Shown: piece after piece, positions 1 through 12,000 of the stretch
Position numbering within the stretch: the stretch's first letter is position 1
Layout: each line of letters starts with the position of its first letter
From: Melieria omissa
Taxonomy: Eukaryota; Arthropoda; Insecta; Diptera; Ulidiidae
Direction: 5' to 3'
NCBI GenBank assembly: GCA_963971225.1
Contig: OZ020268.1
Location: forward strand, 59,519,900 to 59,583,899
Length of the DNA: 64,000 nucleotides
Translations under genes and position numbers: made by a program
The notes under the pieces: generated by a model
Databases searched by the model: none
Told to the model about the DNA's origin: nothing
Seen by the model: the letters and a program-made list of their open reading frames with translations, nothing else

Positions 1-165
1 AAAATCACCAACTCGAAATATAGCAAACCATTTCTTCGCTGTGCGAAGCGCTGGTGCACGGTCCAAATAAACTGCTTGAATAGCTTTCGTTGCGGCGCCA
101 ACAGTTTTTCCCTTCCGAAACTCGTACAGCATAATATGACGCTAATGTTCGTTTTCGTTATCCAT
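1..165 (-). pseudogene. mariner-type transposase, N-terminal fragment cut by window edge
   Basis: Reading the minus strand from an ATG at 165 gives a protein start containing RHIMLYEFRKGKTVGAA and RTAKKWFAIF. This is the pattern of the first helix-turn-helix domain of mariner transposases, which binds the terminal inverted repeats. Codon 8 is an in-frame stop (TAG), so the copy is dead. The frame is otherwise open to base 1 and continues outside the window. No terminal repeat is visible on the 5' side. The family assignment rests on this domain only, because the catalytic D residues would lie outside the window. Confidence 0.6.
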
Positions 166-280
166 TTTCAATGCGCTTTTCCAACAAGCAAACTCAAAGA
201 AATCAAAATGATTTGACGCTTAATTCAAAGTTTAATTTGTCACCTTTACAAAGAATTAAAAACAAGTATACATTTCAGTC

Positions 281-619
281 GACAGCCGCCGTGGCTCAGT
301 TGGTTAGTGCGCGGTCCAGCGAGTCGCATGCAGAGCGACGCAAGTTCGAATTCTGCATGTAGTAACACCTAAAAAAAATAACGGTAAACTCGTTTTCTCT
401 TTCGGTGGCTGTCCTCTCAGCTGGAAATGGCAAACCTCTGAGAGTAAAAACTGCCTATGAAAAAGCTCCCAACCTGCCGTTCGGAACCGGCATAAAACTG
501 TAGGTCCCTTCCACCCGCGTACAAAATTCACACGCACAATACGGGTGATTGCGGGAAGCTAGGCCTTAGTCTAGCGTAAGCGGGCTGTCGTGCCAATCAA
601 TTATTAAAATTAAAATTAT
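281..619 (+). repeat. tRNA-derived SINE, copy A
   Basis: The repeat begins with a tRNA-like head and ends in an AT-rich tail (TTATTAAAATTAAAATTA). It is flanked by a perfect 14-bp target duplication, TATACATTTCAGTC, at 267-280 and 620-633. A second copy of the same sequence lies on the minus strand at 60,290-60,631 with its own duplication. The body includes the blocks ACTGTAGGTCCCTTCCA and GCCGTTCGGAACCGGCAT, which resemble repeats common in tephritid flies (from memory, not checked). It encodes no protein and would depend on a LINE for movement. Confidence 0.88.
292..353 (+). promoter_or_regulatory. internal pol III promoter (A and B boxes) of SINE copy A
   Basis: The A box TGGCTCAGTTGG is at 292-303 and a B-box-like AGTTCGAATTC at 343-353, about 40 bp apart as in tRNA genes. 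Copy A keeps both boxes, whereas the B box of copy B is eroded. Confidence 0.75.
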
Positions 620-633
620 TATACATTTCAGTC

Positions 634-1017
634 ATGAGTACCAACCGTGAACGATTGAGACCCTAGACAATACATCTAGAGTAAAGGGAGCTTAATTTGT
701 GATAAAATGGTCTAACTTGCCTATAAAACGACATCCGAAACATTTAAGACAAGGTTTGCATACCTACCGATTCGGCTTTGCGCAGTTGTCAATAAAATAC
801 AAAAATTATTTTAATATTTCGTAAGGCTTCATTAAAGAGCCATTATTAATTAGTGCTGAAAATTAATAGGTAATATCGTGATAAGACAGGTAACTTCGTG
901 ATAGGGGTTCGGTAATATCGTGATAGAATTCAATAAATGACATACTTGAAATAAAAGTATTTATTCGATATTTTTATAGAGATATATGTAGTTATTTACA
1001 TAAAATTAAAATGTCGA
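634..1017. other. non-coding gap with a short triple direct repeat
   Basis: I see no gene here. Three copies of GGTAAYWTCGTGATA lie about 20 bp apart between 868 and 926, next to the pogo-type transposase fragment. They may be remnants of the subterminal region of that element, which is an inference. Confidence 0.5.
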
Positions 1018-1434
1018 ACAGCTTTGAAAATCACTAGCAGAGGTAACCACGTGCCATTTGCGCATATGCAACCCATCATGGTATGATTTTCACGGCGCTC
1101 GGCGTAGTTCGGCTATAAATACATATATTCATACATATCTTTTTCGCACTGCCGCTATCACTTTTCCCTTCCCCGTAACAAAATTGAGCCCAGTTTCGTC
1201 ACAATTCCAAATACGGTCAGGGCAATCCTTAACGCGCAATTTCAACATTAGAGCTTCTAATTTCGTATAAAAATCGCTTGTTATTGTGGGGTTAGCCATA
1301 GATGCTCTGTATACAGAGAGATTTTCTGCCACCCGTAAAGTTAGCCCATACCGCTCCTTGAATGATTTCCACCACCATTTCGACGCAACCTCTTGTTTTG
1401 AATGAAATGTTTCTCTATTTTCAGCTTTGGCCAT
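1018..1434 (-). pseudogene. pogo/CENPB (jerky)-type transposase fragment
   Basis: From 1434 downward the minus strand encodes about 101 residues with a CENPB-type DNA-binding segment (WWWKSFKERYGLTLRVAENL). This is followed by WNCDETGL, which carries the first catalytic aspartate of the DDE domain. After a stop at 1129 the homology resumes in another frame as MMGCICANGTWLPLLVIF (about 1075-1021), so at least one frameshift is present. The other two catalytic residues are missing. The family acts as a cut-and-paste transposase and has often been recruited as host DNA-binding proteins. With frame damage and no neighbouring gene, this copy is a dead fragment. Confidence 0.72.
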
Positions 1435-1498
1435 TTTATAAGCAATTTCTCTTCATTGGAGCACCGTCAGCCCAACTCTCATTTCTTGCATATATATA

Positions 1499-2112
1499 GG
1501 GTGTTTTTTTTAGAGGTATAGAAATTCGAATTGAAATAAAACACAAGAAAATCGTTTTAATGTCCATCAATTTAGCTTTATTGGAAGGATAATTTTATGC
1601 CATTAATGTTTAAATATGATTTCGGGCATGTGGCCGCCGGGGCTGGCTCGAATAAAGCCAATTCTACAGGTCCAATTTTTAAAGTTGATGGACAAAGCTC
1701 CAATTGCTGTGCACGGTGGCGAATCGATTCATTCGGGTCCTCTTCAACATTTTGCTCTACAGCGGCAATTGTTTCTTCGGTGCGCACTGTTCGACGTCTC
1801 TGCGGATGCGTATTATCACATAGAGTAAACGTAGTGCGAAAACGACCCATAGTTAACCGATGGATGGACCGATTTTGCTCTGATGGACGATTATGTCGAC
1901 CATAAAATGGACGGAGCTTGCGGTAAACTTCGCGAACTGAACCATTATTTTCGAAATAAATTTGCACGATTTGCAAGCGTTGTTCTTTTGTCAACCTGTT
2001 CATGATGAAATGGCAAACCAAACTGAACATAAATGACATTAGAGTTGCCAGATTTGACCACAAAATGCCAGTTTTATCTCTATTCGAAAAACAAACCTCT
2101 AAAAAAACACCC
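1499..2112 (-). mobile_element. DUF4817-type mariner-like element, internally deleted, copy 1
   Basis: Inverted ends GGGTGTTTTTTTTAGAGGT (1499) and its complement (ending at 2112) are flanked by TA on both sides, the target duplication of Tc1/mariner elements. The minus strand encodes an N-terminal domain from an ATG at 2003 (LTKEQRLQIVQIYFENNGSV, then RRTVRTEETIAAVEQNVEED), typical of the helix-turn-helix half of this transposase group. The catalytic core is deleted. The normal C-terminal tail motif GGHMPEIIFKH survives just downstream but in a different frame. A near-identical copy begins at 63,696 on the plus strand. Confidence 0.85.
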
Positions 2113-2126
2113 TATATATATATATC

Positions 2127-2354
2127 TGTGGTCAAAAGCAATAACCGCCTAAGTCGAAAATTGGTGTTTTGAGAAATCTCGTTTTAAAGTTTTAGCGCGT
2201 AGTGTGTTCGTTATGGGAATGCGAATAGGTTTTTATTAATAACTTTTTTTATTTTAAAGTTATAAACTTCCCGATTTTACACAAACGTAGAGCACAGTCA
2301 AGGGAACGTGGTGGCATCTCAAGTCGACTTAAGCGGTTATTGCTTTTGACCACA
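2127..2354. mobile_element. 228-bp MITE with ~30-bp terminal inverted repeats
   Basis: TGTGGTCAAAAGCAATAACC at 2127 is matched by its reverse complement ending at 2354. The inverted match extends about 30 bp through CGCYTAAGTCGA. There is no ORF. It sits inside a TA-rich tract, so the target duplication cannot be defined. Family unknown. Confidence 0.75.
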
Positions 2355-2383
2355 TACATATATATATATTAATATATATATAC

Positions 2384-2452
<69 letters not shown>

Positions 2453-2490
2453 CACATACTTATATATATATATGTATATATATATCTTGT
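2355..2490. repeat. (TA)n/(ATACAT)n microsatellite
   Basis: Nearly pure alternating TA with interspersed CA runs for about 130 bp. It abuts the right end of the 228-bp MITE, which may have inserted into it. Confidence 0.95.
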
Positions 2491-2822
2491 TTTACAAGCT
2501 TAATCGCCACTTGTATGTCAGCATTGGTGTATTGCAGTCTTTTTTTACAATTGATTGACTCATACTTTCGATTATCTGGAATCAAAATGTGATAGTTTTG
2601 TTTTTGTAATTTCAGATTTTAGAAAATTTTAAAATATTGTTCTGATCTTTGGCATAACTTCAATTTAATTTTTAAGTTCAATAGAGGAATGTAAGCTACA
2701 TAAAAATATATTTAAAGTTTCACATCTGCAAAGTGCTAATAAGAGCTATGAAAAATTCGAATATTTTACGCTTAGAACTTAAAGCCTTGTAGTTCACGCA
2801 TAACAAAAATTGAAAATATATA

Positions 2823-3731
2823 GGGTTTTCCAACAAGAGGTGTTATTTTGGTTTTCAAAGAAAATGCCATTTTTTGAGATAAATGATCGGATTTTTATTT
2901 CATAATAAAGAGGAAGGTATGCCGTTAATAATGAAAAACAACATCAGCCAAATGGCCACCACGACCACGCTTACAGGACCATATCCTTTTCATGAAGTTT
3001 TCCATAACCAAATCGCAAAGTGGCTGCCCTATGTCCTCGATACCCTCACGAATTCTATCTTTGAGGTTTTGAATCGACGCTGGGCTGTTGGCGTACACCT
3101 TATCTTTCACGTGGCCCCAAAGGAAGAAGTCGCAAGGTGTTAAATCACAAGATCTCGGTGGCCAATTGTGATCACCTCTTCCAGAGATAACACCCAGAGG
3201 ACCCAATCAGCCAAGGCACGACGTTGTTGATGATCGGTCGGCTTGAATTCTTGTGTTAACTGAACTTTATAAGCCTTAAGATCCAAGTCTTTATGCAAAA
3301 TACGGTGTAATGACGTTTTTGGAATGCCCAATTCCAAAGAACGACGAGGAATCGACAAACCTGGGTTTTCTTCAACACTTTGGGCTACAGCAGCAATATT
3401 CTCAGTTGTTCTTGAGCGACGTGCACGGGTTTTATTCTTCACATCACTAACTTGTCCCAACAGCTCGAATTTTTCCACCAATTTCTGTATTGCCGTCCGA
3501 CAAGTTGCTTCACGACGACCCAAAAATGCTTTAGTTTTGCAAACTGTGACTGCAAGATTTTCACCATTTTTGTAGTGAATTTTAATAATTTCAATGCGTT
3601 GTTGAAGCGTGCATCGTTCCATTCTTAGTAATGGCGTAGTTTCTACTTGTCAAATGTCAAAGAATAAAAGCTTCAAAACTGACAGCTACCGAAATACCGG
3701 GTGATTCAAAACACCTCTTGTTGGAAAACCC
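2823..3731 (-). mobile_element. DUF4817-type mariner-like element, second subfamily
   Basis: Perfect ends GGGTTTTCCAACAAGAGGTG at 2823 and the complement ending at 3731 are both flanked by TA. The 909-bp element carries N- and C-terminal parts of a transposase but lacks the middle. Ends and protein differ from the element at 1499-2112, so it is a separate subfamily. Confidence 0.88.
2925..3622 (-). pseudogene. mariner-like (DUF4817) transposase, catalytic core deleted
   Basis: From an ATG at 3622 the minus strand encodes about 155 residues of DNA-binding region (QQRIEIIKIHYKNGENLAVT, RTTENIAAVAQSVEENPG, DLDLKAYKVQLTQEFKP). A frame change at about 3170-3200 leads into the C-terminal half with WPPRSCDLTPCDFFLWGHVK and the tail GRGGHLADVVFHY. 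CDLTPCDFFLWG normally carries the last catalytic acidic residue. Roughly the middle 130 residues, with the first two aspartates, are absent. The protein would bind ends but not cut them. Confidence 0.82.
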
Positions 3732-3797
3732 TATATTATAGCGATGGCGAAAATCATTAATTAAACCTGTTAAAATACTAAAAATTTTTTTTAATTA

Positions 3798-4874
3798 GGG
3801 GAGAGTGGGGCGAATCGTTACGCTTTTTTGTAAGCCCAATATTTTTTATCTGCGAAAAAATTGTCGACCATGTTATATATCGTTTTGAAGCCTGTTATTT
3901 TGCGCAACTTTTGATTATAAACACTTAGGTGTAGGACAAATACGAAATAAGTTATGTCGATATTCCCAAAGTGTCCAAAAAATGGCATATTAAAAAGTGT
4001 GAGGCGAATCGTTACGCAGTATGGGGCGAATCGTTACACTCGCTTTTTTCAAATGTTGAGGCGCTGAAATCAAAATATGTATACACAAATAATATTTCAA
4101 TTATTTACTTCATTTTTATTAAGAAAACGAATACATGTTTGATGGTTAAATTGACCAACATGCCAAAAGAAAATGGTGGAAAAATATATGAAAAAATGAA
4201 AAAGGAAAAATTTGATTTTTAATCAGAATCTGACTCAACATCAGCATAATCAATCGCAATGATGGCGCTTCGACGCTGGCTTATGCGTTTCGGTGCTGCC
4301 TCAGATGATTTTTGAAAAGTTGCAATAAAGTAATGAAAAATAAAAAAAAATCACGAAAATTATAAAAAACATATCATGACGAACAACACAGATGATTTTT
4401 CTACAAACACAAGCAATAACGCAGTCTTCAAAATTGCGTCAGACGCTTAAATGCATAAAAAATGACCGTCACGATTCGCCCCATACTAAATGTAACGATT
4501 CGCCCCACTGTGACATGTTTGCTATGGAATGGCTTAGCAAAGACACGGTAACAATATTTGCGAATTTTCTTTTTTTACGCAAAAGGCAACACAATAAAGA
4601 TAAAAAAAACATACACTTTCGATTGATCACAAAATTATTTAGCACTCGAAATTGAAAGATTGTAGACATCCAAATATGAATTTTACAAGTCACAAAACAC
4701 ATTTTACCCTGTCAAGCGTCAGTTTTCTACTGAGAATTGGAATGTCACCGAACCAAATGAGCGGCTGAAGGTGACGAACATTTAGCTATGCGACATTTGA
4801 TATATGGTGGCGTAATTTTTAAGATATCGCTCTGTAACGATTCGCCCCATGTAACGATTCGCCCCACTCTCCCC
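3798..4874. mobile_element. 1.08-kb TIR element with seven subterminal GGCGAATCGTTAC motifs
   Basis: The ends GGGGAGAGTGGGGCGAATCG (3798) and its complement (ending at 4874) are flanked by TA. The core GGCGAATCGTTAC is repeated at 3809, 4003 and 4025 in plus orientation, and as GTAACGATTCGCC or a near match at 4468, 4492, 4834 and 4851 in minus orientation. All forward copies are in the left part and all reversed copies in the right part. There is no transposase-like ORF, so it is probably non-autonomous. Superfamily not recognised; the TA duplication is compatible with Tc1/mariner. Confidence 0.85.
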
Positions 4875-5047
4875 TACTTACGGATTATATTGCAAAAATG
4901 TATTTAAACACTACTGATGAAATATTCACCGCACTATTGATCGGTATAAACTTCACATAACATGGTTGCATTTTTCAGTACTTTTACTACTTTTGTGCCG
5001 ACTGTGAAGATGTTCGCGCAATTCGATTTGAGGAGAACCTGAATTAT

Positions 5048-6229
5048 CAGCCCTGTTCCAGAATCCGAATCGGATCGGAAATGGATTTGATTCCGACTGT
5101 CGGTGTTCTACATTCCGATTATCGGAAATATTTTCCGATGCAACCCTGTTCTCAAATCCGATTAAGTCCGAACGAATTTGGATCGGAAATTTGGTGTTCT
5201 GCATTCCGATTATCGGAATTTTTTGTCGAAAATATTCCGTTAAACAAAATGCTGGTGGAATTGAAATCGGAAAGCTGCAAAACGAAAACAAATAACGAAA
5301 ATTTAAACAAATAAATTAAACATCATGTTAAATAAAACTAATAAATAAATTTTTAATCAAGGGAAAGCATAAGACTGTTGACCAGAGCGAAATGCTCTTG
5401 GATTTTATGGAGGAGAATGCGGATATCGCGAAAAGTTTCAGCAAACGCGACAAAGTCGAATTTGAAAATAATTGCATTTAACGCAGTCGCTGAACGGGCA
5501 AGGACCACCAACAAAAAATATATCGGAATGGAAAAAGGTGTAATTTAAATTAAATTAAATCAATTAATTGTTTGAAATTTTCTCTTATCATAGATCTGGG
5601 TTGATTGGAAAAGTGAGGTGAGAAGGAAGCGACCGGCGGTAGACCTTTTAAGAAGCACACACTTTTCCGAAATGGAAGAGGCGGTTGCCTTTTCTACCGA
5701 TCGTTGATTTCTTGCCGAAAGAGGCTACTTCGGCAAGAAATCGCAATGCCGTCGCCAATTTCAAATCTGGCGGAATGGAGCATTGCCGAAGAAAAGTTTT
5801 CAATTCGGTCAAGATCATGCTTTGTTAAGGCGGTACTGAGCAATAAACCTCAAATAGGAAATTTTGAACATAACTGAAATAACTTGTACTAGCTACGAAA
5901 AATCTAGCAATTCCATCGGATTGCTGTGGTCTCGAAAAATTCTGCGTTTTACTATTTCAACAGCGGACTGCTCGTTCCCAAGCAATACTGAAAATAAAAT
6001 AACTAAACTTATTAAAATAAGAAAACTCACAAAATTTTACAATTGCCTTTTTCATTTGAACATTTCAAGCAAACAGCTGATTTATGGTTTGTTTAATTTT
6101 CTAACAATCGGATTCGAAATAAACTTCGAATGTGACAATTCGTTTCGCATTGCGAACACCTCTTCAAATCGGAATCGGATTTCATTTCGATTCAAATCCG
6201 ATTCCGATTCGGATTCTGGAACAGGGCTG
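5048..6229 (+). mobile_element. PIF/Harbinger derivative
   Basis: CAGCCCTGTTCCAGAATCCG at 5048 pairs with its complement ending at 6229, about 27 bp of perfect inverted repeat. TAT lies on both sides as a possible 3-bp duplication. Inside the left end the segment GTGTTCTRCATTCCGATTAT is directly repeated at about 5102 and 5188. The element carries a remnant of the Myb/SANT-like accessory gene but no nuclease gene. Confidence 0.8.
5392..5640 (+). pseudogene. Harbinger Myb/SANT-like accessory protein remnant with intron
   Basis: The plus strand encodes MLLDFMEENADIAKSFSKRD from the ATG at 5392. After a frame change it continues as GPPTKNISEWKK, and after a 56-bp GT...AG intron (5538-5593) as WVDWKSEVRRKR. 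This order matches the Myb/SANT-like DNA-binding protein that PIF/Harbinger elements carry beside their nuclease, which helps it reach the nucleus and bind the element. Stops and a frameshift show it is inactive. Confidence 0.65.
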
Positions 6230-8131
6230 TATATATCACGACTTAACCTCCTTTTACCTCACACAAATTTTATGTTCAGGACCAGGTATAGATACAATAT
6301 AGATTGAAATGACGACACTTAATACCAAAAAACATTGAAATTGGTACAGAAAAGGGTTACTCTGCGCATTTTAAGTCCATTTACAAGTATATTTAAATAC
6401 AATTAAAAAAATCCAATATATTGAAAGTCAGTTAACGAATCGAATCTTCATAACAACTCCAGACTGGGCTGAAATCTTTGAAACAAATGTTTGAAGATGT
6501 CACTCCAAGGCTTTTGTTTTTAAAGAAATTCCTTCATTAACTTTTAACATGTCGCCGACGTTGATCTCTCAACAAATGTTACTTTTCATTTTCAATCTTT
6601 CCCATTTCCCATTAAAGTTTGTCTAAACAACTCTGTCCTGCTGTCCGTCTGGCTCTTCGTCTATCCTTTTACCTATACATCACTAACTTTGTCTATATTT
6701 CTTTTTTTTCTTCTTGTTATTTATGGGAAAGAATTTCACTTGCAGCCAGTCTGCCAGTGAAGGACTCTTTGGAATGCTCATGCCGAGGTTGTTGTGACTG
6801 TTGGAGGAGGAGAATTGTGCAGGACATGCGAGACACACACACACACACATAGTTAGCATGCCAGTCAGTATGTGTAAATGAAGTTAAAATCGATTTATAG
6901 CGATTTCTCGACTTTTTGCTCGATAGGCGCACATTCGCACTGCAATTGTCAGTGACACGCATGCAAACATGCGAACGACACTACTGCTAGCCACTGTGAA
7001 AGAAAATTTTATATCAATCTGGCAACTGGCCTACACGCTTCCTCACGGCCAGCGTCAACGTAGCGTTGCGTTGTCTGGTATTTGCAGCCAACCGCAGCTG
7101 ACGTATGGTGAATCTGTCAGGAACACTGCTGCCGGTCGGCCTTCCTCTCGTCCCACTGCCTGACTAGCTCATTTAGCACGTACACACATTCCTGTTCCGT
7201 GTTTCGTTTTTTGTATGATTGGAAGTGTCGGTTGCTCGTTTCCGCACTTGGCAGCACTTCCTTGCTGAGCTGTCTTCACTTCATCCCCGACCCACAGCCT
7301 TGTCACCATCTATGGAAGTCATTGCTGCCATCATCGCCAAGTCAACTTGCACCTTATCTGCCTGTCCCTTTATCACAGCAGGCAATGTCAACTCGTCCTC
7401 CATCTGCTGGCCAGCGACATGCAGGTGAAACGCAGTGCTAGTGTGTGCGTGTAGTCAGGAAAGGAAAGTGCGCTGTGTTTATGTGTGTGTGTGTGTATGG
7501 ACGCGCTGAAGTTAGCAGTCAGTTGCATGACTTTTTCTAGTTTCTTGGTGCCATCAAGCGTTTTTAGCTGGCAATAAAAAGAAAGAAGTAAAGTGTGTGA
7601 TGATTTCAATATTTAATGCTGGCCATTTTTAGCGGAGGATCTGCAATCTGCAAATGACTGCAAATAAAGTTGGAGTAAGAACTGTGAGCATGGCTCAATG
7701 GGTGCTGGTTCAGATGCCAACTAAGCCAACTGCAAATCAACATCATTTGCTCAAGCTGGAGGCTCTCAGTAAGCAAGAGAGTAGGAGAATTGTCTCTATA
7801 AAGCTCCGAAGTGACTGTTCTAAGACTTATTGAGACCTTCTACATACTTTTACAGTTGAACAAATTTATCCGTTATCAGATTTCAGCTTGGTTCACCCTC
7901 ATTCCTAGGTGCTTTGAAGCGCTTCTTACAACTGATTACAATTAGCGTTGACAGGGCATCTCGAACTTGATTCTTCCATCCGAGACTTTCATTAGTCCTA
8001 GTCATCATAAATTCTTCATAAAAATTATTTCCAGAACTCGCAGCCAATTTTTACTTGTAACAACTTAAAGTTATTAAGTCTTTCATTTCAAACCAGTGTT
8101 CTTTCTCAAAAAGTCTCTCATTACTCCAGTC
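6230..8131. other. non-coding DNA, no gene seen
   Basis: AT-rich with short simple repeats, (AC)n near 6834-6850 and (GT)n near 7478-7497. The open frames here are short, overlap in several phases and show no domain. Confidence 0.6.
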
Positions 8132-9066
8132 TAGGGATCGCAATTTTTTGCCATTTTGCGATCCCGGGATTTTCGGGATTGAAAAGTCAAATCCCGGGAT
8201 CCCGGGATTTAATCCCGGGATTCAAATAACAAATTTTTTAAATAAAACAATTTTACCAAATTACATAAATACTGGTTTATAATATATTTACCATAAAAAT
8301 GGACGCAGTTTAATCACATTTGGGGTAGTTTTAAGATTTTGTATCTTGAATTTAATCACATTGTAAGGCGGAAAGGGAGGCAGTCGGTGTTGAGTCGTCG
8401 AAGTGGTTGGTTGTGCGCGGCACATTACCAAAATCCAGTTGTCATTTACAATCAGTTGTCAATTACATTCAAAATTGTCAGTTTAAATTTAAATCAAATA
8501 AATAAACATAGTCATCCTTGACAACATTTTGTTTAACTTAAAAGTTTTTCATTTGACATTTAACTTCAGTTTGATAACATTTTGTTTTATCCAAAAATGA
8601 CACTTAAACATAACTTATTGCTTTGCATCAAATGTATCATAAAGTACATATATACGCATATTTGATTAAAAAAAATAAAATAGTTAATTTGTTAGTACTT
8701 TTAGTTTTACTTCGATTATTTCGATAAAAAAGTTAAGCGTTGTGATTAACTAAAAACTGAGATCTTAAAAATACTAAGGCATTAAATGTTTTGCCCTCTA
8801 ATCTAGAGCGAAATTTATTGCAAATAAACCCTGCTGAGAGAAAACATTTTTCAGATTCAACACTTGCTGGTTGAATGCTTAGTAAATAATTATAAGCCTT
8901 TTGCAAAAGACGCCCTCTATCCCCTCCCTCCTCCTTCAGATAAGGAATTGGGTTTTTGTGCTTTTAAATTTATTTCATTTGAACTTTGAAGCATCTTTTG
9001 CAATCCCGAAAATCCCGGGATTTTCGGGACTGGAAAAAGTCCGGGATCCCGGGATTGCGATGCCTA
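8132..9066 (-). mobile_element. hAT derivative
   Basis: Perfect 8-bp duplications CTCCAGTC lie at 8124-8131 and 9067-9074, the length expected for hAT. The ends TAGGGATCGCAAT and TAGGCATCGCAAT (complement of the right end) are followed on both sides by arrays of the palindrome CCCGGG, as in AATCCCGGGATCCCGGGATT. The interior keeps the last part of a transposase on the minus strand. Confidence 0.9.
8750..8900 (-). pseudogene. hAT transposase C-terminal dimerisation domain remnant
   Basis: The minus strand from about 8900 encodes AYNYLLSIQPASVESEKCFL followed by SAGFICNKFRSRLEGKTFNA and LVFLRS. The family hallmark is a proline-containing LSI motif, SE, an SAG-like stretch, R-x-R-L and L-x-F-L. 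It lies within the element bounded by hAT-type duplications. The rest of the transposase is gone. Confidence 0.7.
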
Positions 9067-12000
9067 CTCCAGTCCAACCTTCCAGCCTGAAGTCTTATAG
9101 CTCTATTTTTTTGCATTGCTCACCATTTTTTTTTTAATCAAAGCCTAAATTCGCTGATTGATTTCATATGGCGTTTACGTGCACTGGCAGAAGCTAGAAG
9201 CTGCAGCTTCAAGTCGCATTGACTGAATGAATGTTCATCTGAATGCTAGAACAACAATTGCTACACCAATAGGCACTTCTTCACTCACTTCAGTGCGTAG
9301 GAAAAGGCCGGAGTTGCTGTTGAGCTGCCGCTGCTGCCATAGCAGCACAAGTGTTTATGATGAGTGTTTCCCATTTGTGTTACCACATGTCCCCCCCACT
9401 CCCACGCGCCTCCTAGCGCCGCTGCCACTTCAATTGCGCCCACTGCTGTTGCTGACATTAATGTGCGGCATTTTCGCATTTCCTGTGCGCCGTTGAAACA
9501 TGACGAAATACTATTTCAAACGTAGCACAACAACAACAACGAAAGGAATAAGCATTGTTACAGCAACAATCTTGAGGTAAGCACCATTTCACGTACACGG
9601 CCGCACCGAGGCCGGCTCCGTGTCAACGCGCGTGCACAGGTGTTTGGCTTGTAATGAGTTTCACTCCCCCCCCCCCGCCACTGCACGCGGCGTATGCGTA
9701 CACATAACCGCTCGAACAGTTATTCTTCTATTGTTGCAATATGTCATACACCCGGCACACTGCGTGTTTTTATCCAACGATTTTCTCATTGTTTTCTGGT
9801 TTTTCCTCTGTTTTTATTCGGCTCTCATTTTTATGCTTTGCTCGCTCGACTCGTTCAAAGTTGTTTATGCCTTTTGCGTGATCACATTTCAGCGCTGCAG
9901 CTGTGTGCGTGGGCACCGTTTTGCGGTGAAATTAATTTTGTCATGCACGGCAAAAGGTGCGCAAATCCGGCGCCATTGTTGCCTTGTGTGGAATTTTAAA
10001 TATGTGCAAGAAGCTGAGCATACTTTCGGGCGCACTGACAGATGTAAGAAACTTGTGGCAAGAACATGCTGCATTATCTCAAAGGATTCAATTTTAATTG
10101 TAATTATTTTCAAGAATTACTTGAACTGAAAGACATTTTTTAACATCTCGAGAACGCAAATTGTTCGCGTCTCCTGGCAACAGCGCAGTGCTATTTGCGA
10201 TTTACAATCGACTCAGAAAATTACAACCGGTAGTCATGCAACAACAACAACAACAGTACTAACAGCCAGTACATCGTTCAAGCTTTATTTGCCTCGTAAC
10301 ATTACACGAGACAAATAAAAGGATTGGCCACACTTGCAGCACTCTGCAAGCCAAGGCTGCAAGCTTTGGGCAATAAGGGCACTCACTCTACTGCCAAATG
10401 CAAGCATTCATACAATCAATAGTATAAATTTTACTGCGCTGAGTTTTTACTATCTCAGCGACATTTTCAGAACCATGAAAGAATGAACAGATGAAATAAA
10501 TTGCTTTCATCAGTTTGGCATTGGTAGGTAAAGTGTTGACAAGTTTTTTACGACAATAACAACACAGTTTCTTCCAAATAGTGAACTCCCCAATTGTTTA
10601 TGTGACAAAGTGACATACAGCGCAGCAGCCACTGCTGGTCAGACACGGCAGCTCTGGCAGCCAGGTGAACTGCGACCGCCGAGGCGTGGAGCGCGCAACG
10701 TAGAGTGAAAAATTTGTGCAGGCACAGCGGCTGGACGGCAACGTTAGTGATTACACTCGGCAATGAACTAGAAGCGCCGCAAGCTCTGCAGGGGCGGATG
10801 ATCTGAAGATGCTGTGTCAGAGTGCCAGCAACGATGCAGTGCCTGAATGATGTGCAGTAGCTGTTGCAGCCATCGCGTTGGCTGGTGTAATGCCAAAGTG
10901 CTAAACGTATTAGCCCTATGCACTATGACTATCATTAGGCCATAAGGAGCCGAAAGAAGCAGGCGGAGATATGTTGATAATGATTATGGAGCAGTAAATC
11001 GTGGAAAATACACTACACACACACACACTCGCTCACACACATTCTCACGTTGAGATGAACACAGGAATTACGAGTGTGTTGGCACATTTTTAAACTGCTT
11101 CTTCTTTGGCTCCAAATATCCAACAAAACTGCAATAAATTTTGTGAGACACTGTCACAATATGCTGTGACAACAAAGTACAATAAACTGTAGTCTGAATG
11201 TAAAATGTGACACCAACAAATGCTCATTCAGTGTGAATTTTCGATGTGCTAATTAAATCACTGCACTTCTCAGTTTCATAAAACCATTTCATGAAAAGAA
11301 GATGAAATTGTGAGTTTGTGAAATTCAACGCTGTCTTTTTAATTAATAGAAAACGTCCAAAGAAAACACTCGCACTTGCTGCTCTCTTCGAGCGCATTCA
11401 ATTGGGGCGAACATGTGAACAAAGCAATAAGTTTTTCACAATGCACAATCCGAGCCCTTCGCAAGCAGCGCGCGGAGGGCTGTGATTGTTTTAATCCTTT
11501 TAATTTTCTTAGGGTTAGGTTAGGTAAGACAGGCGGCTTGCTGGTTCTCAGCAATTTTCTTAAGTCAGCTGTTTCTGCAACGAATGATGAGGAAATCCTT
11601 GGCTGCTCCCCCTTTTCAAGTCGCCTTTCAGGCGCTGTAGCTGGCAGGTGTGTCCATCAGGCTGTCAAGCAGCAACAAGCGGATATTAACAACGCATGTT
11701 TTGACTGCTTGCCAACTTACTTGCACACGCCCACAGCGAGCGGCAGCAAATAAAATGCGGGATTTTTTTTAATTAAAAGTGTGCGCTGGCCCTTTTCAAG
11801 CAGCGACGCGCGAAAACCCTCTGCAACGGTGAGCGGTGAGAGGCACGAAACAGGAATTTTACTCGTTGACAACTTAAGTAAGCGACAAGCAATAGAAATG
11901 TCAACACTACTTGCAAGCGACGCCAGCAATAGCAACGAACAAAACGAGAAGAAAGCAGAAAAGTTTAAGGATTGAGGGAAAAGAGACAAATTTGGGAAAC

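Noticed and set aside
290..360. Functional host tRNA gene
   Set aside because: The tRNA-like part is the head of a 339-bp repeat with target duplications and a second copy at 60.3-60.6 kb, so it is a SINE.
9620..10129. 169-codon plus-strand frame
   Set aside because: No recognisable domain, overlapping frames in other phases and on the other strand, and no splice or promoter context; probably chance.
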